The notes below the pieces were generated by a model. The model was not told the origin of the DNA. It saw only the letters and a program-made list of their open reading frames with translations, and searched no databases. Below, piece by piece: positions 23,506-33,460 of a stretch of DNA of 64,000 nt. Source of the stretch: WVXT01 sp964403285 (lineage in GTDB: Bacteria > UBA6262 > WVXT01). The number at the start of each line of letters is the position of its first letter. The stretch's first letter is position 1. The translations under genes were made by a program, and so were the position numbers. The stretch covers positions 1-64,000 of the forward strand of contig CAYOFG010000002.1 of assembly GCA_964403285.1 (NCBI GenBank), in the 5' to 3' direction.

Positions 23506-26500
23506 ATGGTCAATCAAATGAGAAGGGTGGGGCGGTTTGGTATTTTATCTCTCTTCTTTGTTTTGGTATTTACAAATTCTGTCTGGGCAATATGGGTAGA
23601 CGCCGATGGTTCAGGGAAGGAATCAATAAACATCTCCACTAATACTGGGAATTCTGAGTATCCTTCTCTTTATTTAGATAGTTCGAGGAATCCCCACATT
23701 GCCTGGTTTGATTCTACTGAAGTAGACGAGGAGATTTATTTTCTTAAATGGAATGGCACGGAATGGGTGGATGCTGATGGTTCAGGAAAGACATCCATAA
23801 ACATATCAAAGACTGTCGGAAGTTCTTATCAGCCTTCCCTTTGTTTGGATGGTTCGGGGAAGCCCCACATTGCCTGGAAAAATTATACCCCAGGAAACTA
23901 TTATGAGATCTATTATCTTAAATGGAATGGCTCAGAATGGGTAGATGCCGATGGCTGGGGTCAGGGCTCAATAAACATCTCCAATACCAGCACCGATTCT
24001 TTTCATGCTTCTCTTTGTTTAGACAGTTTGGGGAAGCCGCATATTGCCTGGTTTGAAGCTATTTCAGGGAATAGTGAGATTTATTATCTCCAGTGGAGTG
24101 GCACATCTTGGGTAGATGCTGATGGTTCAGGAAAGGAAGGAATAAACATCTCCAATAATCCCGGGGATTCTAAAGACCCTGTTCTTTATTTAGATAGTTC
24201 AGGTAAACCTCACATTGCCTGGCATGACGATACTTCGGGAAATGAGGAGATTTATTATCTTAAATGGAATGGCTCAGAATGGGTGGATGCTGATGGTTCA
24301 GGACAGGGAGAGATAAATGTATCAAAGAGACCCGGGGATTCCGGGTATGCCTCTCTTTGTTTAGATAGTTTGGATAATCCTCACATTGCCTGGTATGATT
24401 ATGCTTCAGGAAAGAATGAGATTTACTATCTTAAATGGAATGGCATAGCCTGGGTAGATGCTGATGGTTCAGGACAGGGAGAGATAAATGTCTCCAATAC
24501 TACTGGGATTTCTAATTATCCTTCTCTTTATTTAGATGTTTCGGATAATCCTCACATTGCCTGGCACAATTCTTCCGGACTAAATGACATTTATTATCTT
24601 AAATGGAATGGCATAGCCTGGGTAGATGCTGATGGTTCGGGAAAGGGAGAGATAAATATCTCAGCTAATGATGGGGATTCTAGCTATCCTTCCCTCTATT
24701 TAGACGCTTCGGGAAATCCACATATTGCCTGGAAAGACAATACTTCAGGAAACTATGATATTTATTATCTCAAATGGAACGATGGACCTGTATTATCCTG
24801 GACAGGAGAAACAAATTATAGTAACGATGGTTTACATCCTCAAACGGGCTATCGCGATACTGATTTTATTTACAGGGTAAAGTATATGGACGTGAATAAC
24901 GACGGACCAAAATCAGGTTATCCTAAGTTACATATTATGAAAGGCGGGTCAGAAATAGGCGTGTTTACCATGGACGAAGTAGATCCAGGAGATACGACTT
25001 ATAGCAATGGGAAACTTTATACTTACACCAAAAGTGGATTAGTTGCATTAGGCGATGATTATACTTATTACTTTGAGGCAAAAGACATTTGGAATACTCC
25101 AGCAACTGGTGCACCAACTAGTTCTCAAGATGGTCCGGACGTTATAAACCGTGCTCCTACACTATCCTGGACGGAAGAAACGAATTATGCTTCTGATGGA
25201 TTGGATCCCGAAGTTGGCCCTCGCGAGACGAGTTTTGTTTACAAGGTAAAATATACAGATGAGGACAACGACCTCCCGGCAGCAGGTTATCCTAAATTAC
25301 ATATTAAGAAGGGTGGAACACCAATATCTGGAAGTCCATTTCCCATGAGTCCAGTAGATCTAGGAGATAATAATTACGCTGATGGGAAACTTTATGCTTA
25401 CACTAAAATCGGATTGGAACCGGGAACGGACTATACTTATTACTTTGAGGCAAATGACGTTTGGAACATTCCCGCAACAGGCGACCCCACCAATCCTGTT
25501 GATGGGCCCGACGTCGCAAACATTCTTCCCACACTATCCTGGACAGGAGAAACGAATTATGCCTCTGACGGCTTGGACCCCGAAATTGGCCCTCGCGGGA
25601 CTAGTTTTGTTTATAGAGTAAAGTATACAGACGAGGAGAACGACGCTCCGGCATCAGGTTATCCTGAGTTACATATTAGGAAGGGTGGGTTGGAGATAAG
25701 CGGAAGTCCGTTTACTATGGACGAGGTAAATTCAGGAGATAAGAATTACAATGATGGGAAACTCTATACCTACACCAAAAGTGGACTAACACCCGGAGAA
25801 AATTACACTTATTACTTTGAGGCAAAAGACTTATGGGATGGTGTAGCAACAGGCGACCCAACGAATCCTGTTGACGCCCCGGACGTTACAAACATTGCTC
25901 CCACATTATCCTGGACAGGAGAAACGAATTACACGAGTGATGGCTTGAATCCTGAAACCGGTTATCCTGATACTAATTTCACTTACCGGGTAATTTATGC
26001 AGACACCGATAATGATGCTCCGGCATCAGGATATCCTAAATTACATATCAAGAAGGCCGGGAAAGAGATAAGCGGGAGTCCGTTTGCTATGAGCGAAGTA
26101 AATGCAGGAGATAAAGATTACACTGATGGCAAGGTCTATGCCTCCGCCAAGAGTGGACTGGCACCAGGAGAGGATTATACTTATTACTTTGAAGCAAAAG
26201 ACTTATGGGATGGTGCAGCAACGGGAGATCCAACCAATCCTCTTGCTGGACCTGACGTGGGAAACCTTGCTCCCACATTATCTTGGACGGGAGAGACAAA
26301 TTATACTGAGGATGGCTTGGACCCTGAAGTTGGCTCTCACTATACTGATTTCATTTACAGGGTAAAGTATGCGGACCCGAACAATGACGTTCCCGCATCA
26401 GGTTATCCCAGGTTGCATATCAAAAAGGGCGGGATAGAGATAGAAGGAAGCCCATTTACTATGCGCGAGGTAAATACGGGAGATAAGAATTACAGGGACG

Positions 26501-26940
26501 GCAAACTTTATACCTATACAAAGGGTAGATTACCAATGGGGATGGATTATACTTATCACTTCCAGGCAAAAGACTGCTGGAACAGTGTGGCAACAGGCGA
26601 TCCGACCAGCGCCATTGATGCCCCGGACGTCCTTATCGGGTTCTCGGCAATAGGCGAAGTAAAGATTCAGGGAGGGGAAAACGGTTATGTTAATCCCCTG
26701 AAAGGCGAGGAAGCAGAGATCCATTTCTGGCCGAGCACTCAGGGAACAGTAAATGTTGAGATTTTTGATTTGATAGGACTGCTTGTCTGGGAAAAAAGTA
26801 AAGCTGTAACAGGAGCTCAAGATTCCATTAAATGGGATTGCAGAAACAATGAGAATGGTCTGGTGGCTTCGGGAATTTATGTTGTCTTTGTGAAAGGTCC
26901 GGGAATAAATGCTACCAAAAAAGTTGCAGTTATGAAATAA
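23506..26940 (+). CDS. Large secreted repeat protein with FlgD-type C-terminal domain
   Basis: An 1144-residue secreted protein. A signal peptide (~1-30, ILSLFFVLVFTNSVWA) is followed by seven repeats of ~57 residues (WVDADGSG...INIS...PSLYLD...PHIAW...IYYLKWNG). Five ~123-residue repeats follow (LSWTGETNY...DGL...GYPKLHIKKGG...KLYTYTKSGL...YTYYFEAKD...ATGDPT). The C-terminal ~95 residues form a FlgD/sorting-like Ig domain (EIFDLIGLLVWEK, GLVASGIYVVFV, KKVAVMK). The first repeats resemble beta-propeller blades and the second set Fn3/Ig-like modules (inference). The function is probably adhesion or surface layer. It is followed by a PorV-like gene. AAAAGGAGG precedes the ATG. Confidence 0.85.
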   Translation: MVNQMRRVGRFGILSLFFVLVFTNSVWAIWVDADGSGKESINISTNTGNSEYPSLYLDSSRNPHIAWFDSTEVDEEIYFLKWNGTEWVDADGSGKTSINISKTVGSSYQPSLCLDGSGKPHIAWKNYTPGNYYEIYYLKWNGSEWVDADGWGQGSINISNTSTDSFHASLCLDSLGKPHIAWFEAISGNSEIYYLQWSGTSWVDADGSGKEGINISNNPGDSKDPVLYLDSSGKPHIAWHDDTSGNEEIYYLKWNGSEWVDADGSGQGEINVSKRPGDSGYASLCLDSLDNPHIAWYDYASGKNEIYYLKWNGIAWVDADGSGQGEINVSNTTGISNYPSLYLDVSDNPHIAWHNSSGLNDIYYLKWNGIAWVDADGSGKGEINISANDGDSSYPSLYLDASGNPHIAWKDNTSGNYDIYYLKWNDGPVLSWTGETNYSNDGLHPQTGYRDTDFIYRVKYMDVNNDGPKSGYPKLHIMKGGSEIGVFTMDEVDPGDTTYSNGKLYTYTKSGLVALGDDYTYYFEAKDIWNTPATGAPTSSQDGPDVINRAPTLSWTEETNYASDGLDPEVGPRETSFVYKVKYTDEDNDLPAAGYPKLHIKKGGTPISGSPFPMSPVDLGDNNYADGKLYAYTKIGLEPGTDYTYYFEANDVWNIPATGDPTNPVDGPDVANILPTLSWTGETNYASDGLDPEIGPRGTSFVYRVKYTDEENDAPASGYPELHIRKGGLEISGSPFTMDEVNSGDKNYNDGKLYTYTKSGLTPGENYTYYFEAKDLWDGVATGDPTNPVDAPDVTNIAPTLSWTGETNYTSDGLNPETGYPDTNFTYRVIYADTDNDAPASGYPKLHIKKAGKEISGSPFAMSEVNAGDKDYTDGKVYASAKSGLAPGEDYTYYFEAKDLWDGAATGDPTNPLAGPDVGNLAPTLSWTGETNYTEDGLDPEVGSHYTDFIYRVKYADPNNDVPASGYPRLHIKKGGIEIEGSPFTMREVNTGDKNYRDGKLYTYTKGRLPMGMDYTYHFQAKDCWNSVATGDPTSAIDAPDVLIGFSAIGEVKIQGGENGYVNPLKGEEAEIHFWPSTQGTVNVEIFDLIGLLVWEKSKAVTGAQDSIKWDCRNNENGLVASGIYVVFVKGPGINATKKVAVMK

Positions 26941-26947
26941 GAAGACT

Positions 26948-27004
26948 GTAGCTGCAGAGCGATAGCTCTGCCAAGGAAAGCAAAGCTTGCGCTTTGCGGC
27001 TACA
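26948..27004. repeat. Two-hairpin cloverleaf-like repeat
   Basis: Outer arms TGTAGC and GCTACA enclose CAGAGC-GATA-GCTCTG and GCAAAGC-TTGC-GCTTTGC. Same architecture as the elements at 35345 and 18904. Confidence 0.8.
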
Positions 27005-27035
27005 AAAAAAGATAATGGTCTTGAAGGAGGTAAAG

Positions 27036-27938
27036 GTGAAAAAAATTCTTATTCTTTCTATTTTTCTGGTTCTGGTTCTGGCAAATGGTTTATGGGCAAA
27101 AGGAGCAGGGACATCCAGCGCGATTGTGCTCCAGCAGCCGATAGGCGCAAGAGCCTCGGGGATGGCAGAGGCTTATACTGCGGTGGGGGGAGAAATATGT
27201 GTCCTCCATTATAATCCAGCGAGCTTGATTTCTCTTCCTGGTCGAGAGGCTGCCTTCAGCTATCAGCGAGGCCTAGCCGATGATAGTTTTATGAGTCTTC
27301 TTTATGGCCAGCCAACTTCTGTGGGAGTCTTCGCAGGGGCTTTCTCCTACTACACAGCGGGAGACATTGACCTGATCGACCTTGACGGAAATGAGTGGAC
27401 GGCAAAGGCAGAGCAGGATTTTGTAATACTGGCTGGCTTTGCCCGCAAGTTTGTGGAGAATTTACCGATGGGCATAAACCTGAAGATAGTCTCCTCAAGA
27501 CTCGTAGAAGTCAAGACGGGTACGGCTTTTGCAATAGATCTGGGAGGACTTTACTACACACCAATAGAAGGTCTGGCGGGAGGATTGGCGATTCGAAATT
27601 TGGGGACAACGCTTAAATTCCTCGATGAAAGTGATTCTCTTCCTTTGACAATTTCCGTTGGGGCTGCTTTTCAGAAGCATTTTGGCAGCCAGAAAATTTT
27701 ACTGAGCGCAGATTTCCCTTTTTTGGTTTATGAACAGAAAGTTACTCCAGCAGTTGGTTTTGAGTTTGACTGGCGAGAGATGGTTCAGGGAAGAATTGGT
27801 TATAAATTCAACATTGATGATACTGGACTTGCTCTGGGTATGGGATTCTCGTATCAGAGCTATTTCATTAACTATGCCTTTGGCCTGGCAGACAGGTTAG
27901 AAAATGGACACCGGGTAAGTCTGGGCGTAAGATTTTAA
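27036..27938 (+). CDS. PorV/PorQ-family outer-membrane protein
   Basis: A 300-residue beta-barrel of the PorV/PorQ (FadL-like) family. A signal peptide (KILILSIFLVLVLANGLWA) precedes the family's N-terminal motif (IGARASGMAEAYTAVGGEICVLHYNPASL); the C-terminus ends in a typical barrel strand (HRVSLGVRF). PorV of type IX secretion recruits proteins bearing C-terminal sorting domains; here the preceding gene encodes such a protein. GTG 27036 was chosen for GAAGGAGG 5 bases upstream; the longer frame begins inside a repeat. Confidence 0.87.
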   Translation: MKKILILSIFLVLVLANGLWAKGAGTSSAIVLQQPIGARASGMAEAYTAVGGEICVLHYNPASLISLPGREAAFSYQRGLADDSFMSLLYGQPTSVGVFAGAFSYYTAGDIDLIDLDGNEWTAKAEQDFVILAGFARKFVENLPMGINLKIVSSRLVEVKTGTAFAIDLGGLYYTPIEGLAGGLAIRNLGTTLKFLDESDSLPLTISVGAAFQKHFGSQKILLSADFPFLVYEQKVTPAVGFEFDWREMVQGRIGYKFNIDDTGLALGMGFSYQSYFINYAFGLADRLENGHRVSLGVRF

Positions 27939-27952
27939 AATTAGGGGAAAAA

Positions 27953-29443
27953 TTGTATCTTTATGACTCTGGGATAAGTGACCGTTATAGAATTGGCTGG
28001 CCAGTGATTGTTATTCTGGGAGGAATAATCTGCGGATTTTTTATATTGTTCCTCACCCTACTTCCAGCCAGGTGGGGAGTGCTTGGCGCCATAGGAATAA
28101 TGGTTCCCTTTATTGCCCTAATGACAGGAAATGAGAAGCGTTTCTTTTTGGCAATATTGGTGTTCGCTTTACCAATACAACTGGATATAACTATTGGATA
28201 TACGGGACATCTCGGGGGAGCAGCCGGATTCATAATATCGCTGTATGATATCACCCTTGCTATTCTATACATATTCTGGATTAGTGAATTTGTAAGAAAT
28301 AAGAAGAGAATTAACTTTTTCCCCAGAATAAGCCTACCTTTCTTTTTCCTGGTTGGCATGGCTACATTATCAATGGCCAATGCTTCCTTCCCAAAATTGA
28401 GCTTGTTTGAGATAGTGCAAGTGCTCAAAATGTATCTGGGCTTCCTTTATATAGGAAATAATATCAAAAGCAGGAAAGAAATTCAATTTGTGATTGTTTT
28501 TTTGCTTTTAGGCCTTTTTTTAGAAAGTCTGCTTGGTCTTGCCCAATATAAGTTTGACCGCCCTCTTGTTCCCAGTGTATTGGGCGGGCCGGAAAAGGTG
28601 GGATACATAAGACTTGGTGAGCCAATGTCCAGGATTTCGGGTACATGGGTATCTTACAATGATTTTGCCTGGTATCTCACATTTATGCTGCCTATCTCTC
28701 TGAGTCTACTCTTCTCCAGAATAAGGGGAAGCTATAAGATAATGTGTGGTTTAATATTAGTTGCCGGGATTGGTGCTCTGATATGCACTCTCTCCCGGGC
28801 AGGATGGTATAGTTTTGTAGTAGCTGCTCTAATAGTATTATTATTGAATTTTTCAAAAACCAAAGGAAAAACAGGACTGAATAATTTTGCCACATCGATT
28901 GTCGCCATTCTAATTGTTATCTCCGTTATATTCACTGTGAACCCTCAATTCTTAAATATCGTCAATCGTCGAGTTGTTAGTGACGATTACGACGCTGCAT
29001 ATTCCCGCATCCCTCAAATGCAAGTAGCTTCGAACATAATAAGGGCTAATCCTCTCTTGGGTATAGGGATTAATAATTACACAGAAGTTATGGATCAGTA
29101 TGATACGACGGACGTTAAACTTACATCCATAACCCGACAGCAGGTGCACAATATATTCCTGCAAGTCGCGGCAGAAATGGGCGTCGCCGGCCTTGCCATT
29201 TTCATCTGGCTCATATTTATGGTTTATAAAGAGGGCTTGAGTTACATTAGGTTCAGTGAAGATTCAATGTCAAACGTAGTTGTAGGTCTTATTGGGGGAA
29301 TCACGGCTTTTTTGATCCACGGCCTGGTAGATGCAGCATCTTTGGGAAACCATCTATTTCTTATATTCTGGTTTTTCACTGGCATGGTTATTGTAATAAA
29401 GAAAATTACATTGCAGGCAAAACCTTCTGTTGTGGGAGCTTAA
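27953..29443 (+). CDS. O-antigen ligase/polymerase (Wzy/WaaL-like) membrane protein
   Basis: A 496-residue protein with about 11-12 hydrophobic helices and a large extracytoplasmic loop near residues 330-400 (RRVVSDDYDAAYSRIPQMQV...NPLLGIGINNY). The GIGxNNY-type motif and the helix arrangement fit the O-antigen ligase/polymerase (Wzy_C, PF04932) family. It would polymerise or ligate lipid-linked repeat units in the periplasm; sequence alone does not separate polymerase from ligase. The start is TTG 27953 after AGGGG; ATG 27962 is an alternative. Confidence 0.87.
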   Translation: MYLYDSGISDRYRIGWPVIVILGGIICGFFILFLTLLPARWGVLGAIGIMVPFIALMTGNEKRFFLAILVFALPIQLDITIGYTGHLGGAAGFIISLYDITLAILYIFWISEFVRNKKRINFFPRISLPFFFLVGMATLSMANASFPKLSLFEIVQVLKMYLGFLYIGNNIKSRKEIQFVIVFLLLGLFLESLLGLAQYKFDRPLVPSVLGGPEKVGYIRLGEPMSRISGTWVSYNDFAWYLTFMLPISLSLLFSRIRGSYKIMCGLILVAGIGALICTLSRAGWYSFVVAALIVLLLNFSKTKGKTGLNNFATSIVAILIVISVIFTVNPQFLNIVNRRVVSDDYDAAYSRIPQMQVASNIIRANPLLGIGINNYTEVMDQYDTTDVKLTSITRQQVHNIFLQVAAEMGVAGLAIFIWLIFMVYKEGLSYIRFSEDSMSNVVVGLIGGITAFLIHGLVDAASLGNHLFLIFWFFTGMVIVIKKITLQAKPSVVGA

Positions 29444-29447
29444 GTGA

Positions 29448-30932
29448 ATGAACACAGTTAAGAGATTAGTCAAAAATACAGGGTTTGTACTATTGGCACA
29501 GGCTGCAGAACCGGTATGCTCCTTTATATTGGTATTATTCATTGCTCGTTCCTTAGATGTCTCTGGTCTGGGTAAGTTTTCTATTGCCATCTCTCTTTTC
29601 TTCATTTTTCAGACTATCTCTTCTCTGGGTTTTTCCCACCTGATTACGAGAGAAGTTTCCCGCGACATATCAAAAGCAGGCAAATACTTAATTAACGCCT
29701 CTGTTGTGGGATTTCTCTTCTCAGTTCTGACAGCGGGAGCGATGTGTCTGGCAGGTTATCTATTGAATTATTCGGCAGATACTGCTTTAGCCATTTATAT
29801 TCTCAGTCTTGCCTTGATACCTATAGTATTTTCTCTGGTTTGTCATTCTATATGTAGAGCTTTTGAAAGACTGGAATATGTTAGTATTCCGTTTATAACA
29901 GGCAATTTATTCAAAGTCGCGATTGGTTTGCTCATCTTATTTAAGGGCTATGGTTTAGTGGAATTAATGTTAGTAATCCTGGGGAGCTATCTTTTAGACT
30001 CGCTTATCAGTTTATACTTTGTTCTCAAGTGCACGGGAAGACTACTTTTCAAAATAGATTTTGGTTTTTGCAAATGGATTGTCAAAACCACTCCCACTTT
30101 TGCTCTTATTTTTATCTTTGCCACTCTTTATTGGAACGTGGATATCATTATGCTATCCAAAATTAAGGGGGCAACAGAAGTCGGTTTCTATAGCGCCGCT
30201 TACAAATTAATGAATGTGTGGAAGATAATTCCCCTGGGTTACCTTATGGCATTACAACCCGTTATCTCCAGATTGTTTGAGTCTTCTTTAGAAAAATTTA
30301 GGATAGCCTGCATCAACTCGATTAGATACCTATTTATGGTAATGTTGCCCATTGCTGTGGGAACTACACTCTTGAGCGACAATTTTATAGTTCTTTTCTT
30401 TAAGGAACGCTTTTTAGCTTCGGCAAATTCTTTGTCCATTCTCATCTGGACATTGGTTCCCTATACTATAAATATGACAATTGCTCATGCCTTGATTGCC
30501 AGTAATAATCAAAAGGTAAACTTACGCTCACTCCTTATTAGTATGATGTGCAATGTTACCTTGAATTTCTTATTAATACCGAGATTCAGTTACTCGGGCG
30601 CAGCTATGACAACCTTGATTTCAATCTGTATATTCCTGGGTTTACAATATGGATTTGTCTCTAAGAATCTATTTACACTCAACTTCTTTCATATTGCTGG
30701 AAAACCGATTATTTCCGCAGCTTTGATGGGAATAACTATTTTGTTACTTAGACAGCTCAACCTGTTTCTTATAGTGCTCATTGCCACATTAGCTTACGTC
30801 TTGTTCTTATTAACACTCAGGCCATTCTCGGCAACCGACGTACAGCTTTTCCGGAGACTGTGGGAAAGAGATAAGGGATTGATTATATTACAAACTCAGA
30901 AATCATCTGAGCACAATCCTTCAAAAGAATAA
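29448..30932 (+). CDS. Oligosaccharide flippase (Wzx/PST family)
   Basis: A 494-residue polytopic membrane protein with about 14 predicted helices. Its N-terminus (VKNTGFVLLAQAAEPVCSFI, ARSLDVSGLGKFSIAISL) follows the polysaccharide transporter (PST/MOP) pattern. It should flip undecaprenyl-linked repeat units across the inner membrane before Wzy-type polymerisation. It starts 5 bases after the polymerase gene. The Wzx-Wzy pair defines this locus as a Wzy-dependent pathway. Confidence 0.9.
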   Translation: MNTVKRLVKNTGFVLLAQAAEPVCSFILVLFIARSLDVSGLGKFSIAISLFFIFQTISSLGFSHLITREVSRDISKAGKYLINASVVGFLFSVLTAGAMCLAGYLLNYSADTALAIYILSLALIPIVFSLVCHSICRAFERLEYVSIPFITGNLFKVAIGLLILFKGYGLVELMLVILGSYLLDSLISLYFVLKCTGRLLFKIDFGFCKWIVKTTPTFALIFIFATLYWNVDIIMLSKIKGATEVGFYSAAYKLMNVWKIIPLGYLMALQPVISRLFESSLEKFRIACINSIRYLFMVMLPIAVGTTLLSDNFIVLFFKERFLASANSLSILIWTLVPYTINMTIAHALIASNNQKVNLRSLLISMMCNVTLNFLLIPRFSYSGAAMTTLISICIFLGLQYGFVSKNLFTLNFFHIAGKPIISAALMGITILLLRQLNLFLIVLIATLAYVLFLLTLRPFSATDVQLFRRLWERDKGLIILQTQKSSEHNPSKE

Positions 30933-30961
30933 ATATTCTGAAAAAAAGGAATCATTCAGTT

Positions 30962-32062
30962 ATGCGAATTGTTTTGTACGCATTTGACCATATTGAATAT
31001 ACCGTACAATTAGCGGAAGCATTATCAAGGTTGGCAGAGGTAATGCTTATGCTCCCCCAACATAAGGTGGAGTGGTTTACAGAAGTATTGGGAGATAATT
31101 TAAATATGGAAACTTATCGTCAACCCAGGCTTCGCTATCCAACAAATCTATTAACATTATATGGGATAATTAAGAAAATAAATCGTTTTAATCCTGACAT
31201 TGTACACTTGCAGGGCGAACATCCCTGGCTCAACTTAATATTTCCATTGTTGAAGAAAAAATACCCTTTAGTTACCACAATCCACGATGTTGTGCTGCAT
31301 GTTGGTGACACAAAATCCAGAAAAATTCCCGCATTCGTATATAAATTGTCTATGAAATACGCAGATGAAATAATTGTCCACGGTGACAAGTTAAAGAAGG
31401 AGATGCTGGAAAAATCCGACAAATTAGATAGCAATGTCCACGTTTTGCCACGTGGTGTTAATTCCATTTATAAGAGATTTCTCAAGAATGAAGCAAAAGA
31501 GGAAGACAATTTGATTCTGTTCTTTGGTAGGATCTGGGAGTATAAAGGGTTACGATATTTAATTGAGGCAGAACCACTTATCACCGAGAAGATTCCTACG
31601 GCAAAAATATTGATAGCGGGCAAGGGCGAAGACTTTAGAAAATATACAAGAATGATGGTACATAAGGAAAAATTTATTATCCATAATCGGGTAATACCAA
31701 GCAATATGGTAGGACAGTTATTCCAAAAGGCAAGTGTTGTTGTAGTTCCTTATATAGAGGCATCGCAAAGTGGAATAGTTCCCTTAGCCTATGCATTCAA
31801 AAAACCGGTAGTGGCGACTGACGTGGGAAGTATTCCGGAAGTTGTGGAAGATGGAAGAACAGGTTATATTGTTCCTCCCAAAAACCCGGAGAAATTGGCA
31901 GAAGCTATAATTGACCTGCTGAGAGATAAAGAAAAGCGAAGAGAAATGGGCGAAAATGGTTATAAGAAAACAGAAAATGAACTCTCCTGGGATAATATCG
32001 CAGCAAAAACAATACAAGTATATAAGAAAGCACTTTGGGATAGACGGAGAAGGTCTCACTGA
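30962..32062 (+). CDS. Glycosyltransferase, GT4 family
   Basis: A 366-residue GT-B glycosyltransferase. The N-terminal Rossmann half contains INRFNPDIVHLQGEHPW and TIHDVVLHVGD. The C-terminal half shows LILFFGRIWEYKGLRYLIEA and the donor-binding motif VVVPYIEASQSGIVPLAYAF with the EX7E-like glutamate. It is cytoplasmic or membrane-peripheral and would add one sugar of the repeat unit; donor and acceptor are not predictable. Confidence 0.9.
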   Translation: MRIVLYAFDHIEYTVQLAEALSRLAEVMLMLPQHKVEWFTEVLGDNLNMETYRQPRLRYPTNLLTLYGIIKKINRFNPDIVHLQGEHPWLNLIFPLLKKKYPLVTTIHDVVLHVGDTKSRKIPAFVYKLSMKYADEIIVHGDKLKKEMLEKSDKLDSNVHVLPRGVNSIYKRFLKNEAKEEDNLILFFGRIWEYKGLRYLIEAEPLITEKIPTAKILIAGKGEDFRKYTRMMVHKEKFIIHNRVIPSNMVGQLFQKASVVVVPYIEASQSGIVPLAYAFKKPVVATDVGSIPEVVEDGRTGYIVPPKNPEKLAEAIIDLLRDKEKRREMGENGYKKTENELSWDNIAAKTIQVYKKALWDRRRRSH

Positions 32063-32083
32063 AGGCGGGAAAGGGATTCGAGT

Positions 32084-33460
32084 TTGCAGTCTAAAAAATT
32101 TAGAAAAGCATTATATAGTCTTTTTTTATCTTTTGTAGTCGTAGTATTGGCATTTGCCGGTGTCTATTTAGTAAGCATTTGCAGCATAAATCACGCGTAT
32201 TATCAGGCGTACAATACTAAAGATGTGGTTGCTTTACGTAAGTTTCCTTATCCTTACAAAGCTGCAATGACGATTTGTAGCGATATTGATGGAACTACAA
32301 GTAAAGAAGAATTCTTAGAAATTCAAAAATTTCTCAACACCAAAGAAGAAACCAGTATGGGAGAAGGGGTGGGATTAGAAATCGGTAATAGTTTTGTGAT
32401 GTATGCACCACCGACCTGCGCATTTTCGTACTTCTCGGGAAATCCAGAGAACGCTCAAATTATTAGGAAATATATTAATTCCGGGTATATAGATTTTATG
32501 CACTCTTACGGAGAAAAAACAGATTTTACTCGAAAAGATGCGATAGAAGCAATAAAAGAATTAAATGATAATCAGTGCAAAGTTGATGTATGGGTTGACC
32601 ACGCCACAACTGTAGACAACTTAGGTGATGATTTGACGTTTGGTTTAGGTGATCATTCTGACTCAAGTGCCTACCATTCTGACATTACATTAGCATATGG
32701 TATAAAATTTGTCTGGCTGGGCAGAGTTACCACGGTTATTGGTCAGTCCGTACCTATAACCTTGAAGACATTTTCCTCAGTTTACGATTCTCGTCACCCT
32801 GTTGATTCTTTGAAAAATATGGTGAAAGAATTTGCCAAGAATGTCCTGGCTGTCTTTGGAAATAAGAAATACGCTATGCACAAGAGTTATAACCTTCTGA
32901 GAATAGCAAAACTAAACGATGGTCAAAAAGTCTATGAATTCTTAAGGTTTGATAACTATTGGAAAGGAGTTGCAGAAGGCGCTACTTCTAAGCGCTTGGC
33001 GTACGTAATTTCCAAACGGACTCTGGAGAGGTTAAAGAAAGTCGGTGGTTATATGATTGTTTATACCCACTTAGGGAAAAATTCTGATTGCCCAGAGGTA
33101 GTTGCAAAAGAAACACAAAATGCACTGCGGGATTTGGCGAGCGAATACGAAAGGGGAAATATTTATGTTACCACCACTTCCCGGCTGTTGAATTATTTTA
33201 TTAATCAGAAATATTTAAAATGGTCGTATGAGACTAAAGGTGAGGAAATGATTATTACCATCTTCAGCGTAGAAGATCCAGTTTTTGGCTCTTTCGTTCC
33301 GACCATTAAAGATTTGCAGGGAATCACCTTTTATGTTCCCGCTAAGGATAAAATCCGGATTTATATAAATGATAGGGAGATAACAGACATTCGCAGGAAC
33401 CCGCCCGATTTTATGGAAAGAGAAAGTGTAACAATTTGGAAAAGGGAGGAAAAGGCATGA
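32084..33460 (+). CDS. Membrane-anchored NodB-like polysaccharide deacetylase-type protein
   Basis: A 458-residue protein with one N-terminal TM anchor (LFLSFVVVVLAFAGVYLVSI). Its extracytoplasmic domain carries the motif TICSDIDGTT, then FMHSYGEKTDF, VWVDHATT and YMIVYTHLG. The Asp-Asp and His motifs are what a NodB-type TIM barrel would use for metal, so a deacetylase or related hydrolase acting on the nascent polysaccharide is plausible. Similarity to NodB is weak, and the family assignment is by pattern. The start is TTG 32084. The stop overlaps the ATG of the next gene (ATGA), so the two are translationally coupled. Confidence 0.65.
   Translation: MQSKKFRKALYSLFLSFVVVVLAFAGVYLVSICSINHAYYQAYNTKDVVALRKFPYPYKAAMTICSDIDGTTSKEEFLEIQKFLNTKEETSMGEGVGLEIGNSFVMYAPPTCAFSYFSGNPENAQIIRKYINSGYIDFMHSYGEKTDFTRKDAIEAIKELNDNQCKVDVWVDHATTVDNLGDDLTFGLGDHSDSSAYHSDITLAYGIKFVWLGRVTTVIGQSVPITLKTFSSVYDSRHPVDSLKNMVKEFAKNVLAVFGNKKYAMHKSYNLLRIAKLNDGQKVYEFLRFDNYWKGVAEGATSKRLAYVISKRTLERLKKVGGYMIVYTHLGKNSDCPEVVAKETQNALRDLASEYERGNIYVTTTSRLLNYFINQKYLKWSYETKGEEMIITIFSVEDPVFGSFVPTIKDLQGITFYVPAKDKIRIYINDREITDIRRNPPDFMERESVTIWKREEKA

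Noticed and set aside
23594..24783. Regularly spaced DNA repeats that could suggest a CRISPR array
   Set aside because: The units are ~170 bases, coding and in frame, within one secreted protein. No CRISPR array or cas gene was seen in the window.
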